Source of the DNA: Pseudomonas batumici
GTDB lineage: Bacteria > Pseudomonadota > Gammaproteobacteria > Pseudomonadales > Pseudomonadaceae
NCBI RefSeq assembly: GCF_000820515.1
Contig: NZ_JXDG01000041.1
Location: forward strand, 1 to 64,000
DNA length: 64,000 nucleotides
Direction of reading: 5' to 3'
A program made the position numbers and the translations under genes. Below, in pieces: positions 62,852 through 64,000 of the stretch (its first letter is position 1; each line of letters starts with the position of its first letter). Under the pieces are notes generated by a model. That model saw only the letters and a list, made by a program, of their open reading frames with translations. It did not search any database and was not told where the DNA came from.

Positions 62852-63331
62852 TTACTCCATCGAGGTCTTGACCATCGCCAGTTCAGGATGACTGACCAGC
62901 TTGTCGATGTGCAGCTCCGGATCGTCCAGCCAGGTTTCCGTCAGCACCCGGTAATGCTCCATGTCACGACAACGCATGCGCAGGCTGTAGTCGAACGCGC
63001 CACTGATCAAGCGACACTCCAGCACCTGGGCACAGGCCCGGGTCTTGGCCTCGAAGGCTTTCTGCGCCGCCCGCCCGCTCTGGTTCGACAACGCCACCAG
63101 CACCAGCAGCGACAGGCCCGGCGAGAGTTTCTTCTCGTCGACAATCGCCCCGTAGCCACGGATCACCCCCAACTGCTCCAGCTTGCGCACCCGTTCCAGG
63201 CAAGGCCTGGGGGTCAGGTGCACGCGCTCGGAGAGCTTCTGGTAGGTGATACGCCCGTCGTGGCGCAGCACCTCGATAATTGCCTGGTCGATGCGATCCA
63301 ATACGATCGACAGGTCACGAATATCCGCCAT
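62852..63331 (-). CDS. Lrp/AsnC-family regulator
   Basis: A 159-residue regulator: N-terminal HTH (LDRIDQAIIEVLRHDGRITY, LSERVHLTPRPCLERVRKLE) and a RAM ligand domain (VLECRLISGAFDYSLRMRCR, YRVLTETWLDDPELH). It likely senses an amino acid and governs the neighbouring arginine/citrulline genes and the ABC transporter. It lies 12 bases after the ABC ATPase gene, in the same direction. Confidence 0.88.
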   Translation of the reverse strand: MADIRDLSIVLDRIDQAIIEVLRHDGRITYQKLSERVHLTPRPCLERVRKLEQLGVIRGYGAIVDEKKLSPGLSLLVLVALSNQSGRAAQKAFEAKTRACAQVLECRLISGAFDYSLRMRCRDMEHYRVLTETWLDDPELHIDKLVSHPELAMVKTSME

Positions 63332-63343
63332 GAATGGCTTGCC

Positions 63344-64000
63344 TCACTTCAAACGACCAGAAAGAAACTGTTGCAGACGCTCGCTTTGCGGATGGTCGAG
63401 CATCTGGGCACCGCCCTGCTCTTCGACCCGGCCTTGATGGAGGAACAGCACCTGGCTGGAAACCTGCCGGGCAAAGCCCATCTCGTGCGTGACCATGAGC
63501 ATTGTACGACCTTCTTCGGCCAGCGCCTGAATCACTTTCAACACCTCGCCCACCAGCTCCGGGTCCAGCGCCGAGGTCGGCTCGTCGAACAGCAGGATCT
63601 GTGGCTCCATGGCCAGGGCCCGGGCAATCGCCACGCGCTGTTGCTGGCCGCCGGAGAGAAACGCCGGATGCTGTTCGGCCACCCGCTGGGGCAAGCCGAC
63701 CTTGTCGAGATAGGCCCGGGCCCGCTCCTCGGCCTCCTTGCGGGACACGCCCAGCACCCGACAGGGGGCCAGGATAATGTTCTCCAGCACCGTCAGGTGG
63801 CTCCACAGGTTGAAATGCTGGAACACCATGGCCAGTCGGGTGCGCAGGCGCTGCAACTGCGCCGGGCTGGTGACCTTCATGCCGCCCGGCGCCGGATGGG
63901 TGGCGATCAGTTCGCCGTCCAGCTCGATGCGGCCTTCGTCGGCGCGTTCGAGGAAATTGATGCAGCGCAGCATGGTGCTTTTGCCCGAACCGCTGGCGCC
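63344..64000 (-). CDS. Amino-acid ABC transporter ATPase (HisP/AotP-type), partial
   Basis: The gene enters from beyond the right edge; 218 residues are visible. It begins at Walker A (GASGSGKSTMLRCINFLERA) and has the Q-loop FQHFNLWSHLTVLEN, the signature LSGGQQQRVAIARAL, Walker B ILLFDEPTSALDPELV and the H-loop MLMVTHEMGFARQ. This is the polar-amino-acid class (HisP, ArtP, AotP). In this context arginine, ornithine or citrulline is the likely cargo. The first ~35 residues lie outside the window. Confidence 0.9.
   Translation of the reverse strand, partial: GASGSGKSTMLRCINFLERADEGRIELDGELIATHPAPGGMKVTSPAQLQRLRTRLAMVFQHFNLWSHLTVLENIILAPCRVLGVSRKEAEERARAYLDKVGLPQRVAEQHPAFLSGGQQQRVAIARALAMEPQILLFDEPTSALDPELVGEVLKVIQALAEEGRTMLMVTHEMGFARQVSSQVLFLHQGRVEEQGGAQMLDHPQSERLQQFLSGRLK

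Overview
The window is a chromosomal stretch of a Pseudomonas, most likely from the fluorescens complex. The evidence is the conserved block gacA-uvrC-pgsA-tRNA-Gly (40.2-43.4 kb), a malonate decarboxylase start at the left edge, Pseudomonas-type REP doublets (GTAGGAGC...GCTCGCGA) and a high-GC core. The left part is a patchwork of accessory catabolic modules and insertion-sequence scars; the right part is ordinary core genome.

Layout. 0-2.3 kb: the 5' end of mdcA, a 5'-truncated panB-like gene, a MaoC hydratase gene, and an IS66 remnant that has cut off the 3' end of an amino-acid permease gene. 2.3-10.6 kb: a minus-strand catabolic operon with a CoA-acylating methylmalonate-semialdehyde dehydrogenase, a complete BMP-type (nucleoside-like) ABC importer and a DapA-superfamily enzyme, divergent from a GntR/FadR regulator across a perfect 18-bp palindrome. 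10.6-15.1 kb: a wreck, with a frameshifted histidine kinase, its response regulator decapitated by an IS66 copy, and a chemoreceptor cut by IS21-like end repeats. 15.4-24.9 kb: an unfamiliar aromatic-type catabolic cluster (outer-membrane SphA-like protein, Rieske ferredoxin, extradiol dioxygenase, two FAH-fold hydrolases, FAD monooxygenase, BKACE/DUF849 enzyme, cupin, hotdog thioesterase, solute-binding-like protein) with a divergent TetR regulator. Three related 14-bp near-palindromes precede three of its transcription units. This is the best candidate for an undescribed system.

25.3-37.3 kb: a complete 4-hydroxyphenylacetate (homoprotocatechuate meta-cleavage) island. HPA is hydroxylated by an Acinetobacter-type C1/C2 monooxygenase, the ring is cut by HpaD, and HpaE, F, G1/G2, H and I take it to pyruvate and succinate semialdehyde. 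HpaX is the transporter; HpaA and two HpaR paralogues are the regulators. It is followed by a truncated integrase and a group II intron whose 5' end lies just downstream of the tRNA-Gly terminator, so this tRNA probably marks the edge of an integrated region.

40-64 kb: pgsA, uvrC, gacA, a XRE/Cro-like switch pair, a GNAT and nitrilase pair, a DAHP synthase gene preceded by an aromatic-residue leader peptide and terminator (attenuator), ppiC, yejABEF, a sigma-54 regulator controlling a 3-hydroxybutyrate operon (GntP permease, dehydrogenase, acetoacetyl-CoA synthetase) through a recognisable -24/-12 promoter, a delta-60 repeat protein, and an arginine/citrulline group (astA, ctlX, Lrp regulator, amino-acid ABC ATPase running off the window end). 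All identifications come from reading sequence and motifs; no database search was run.
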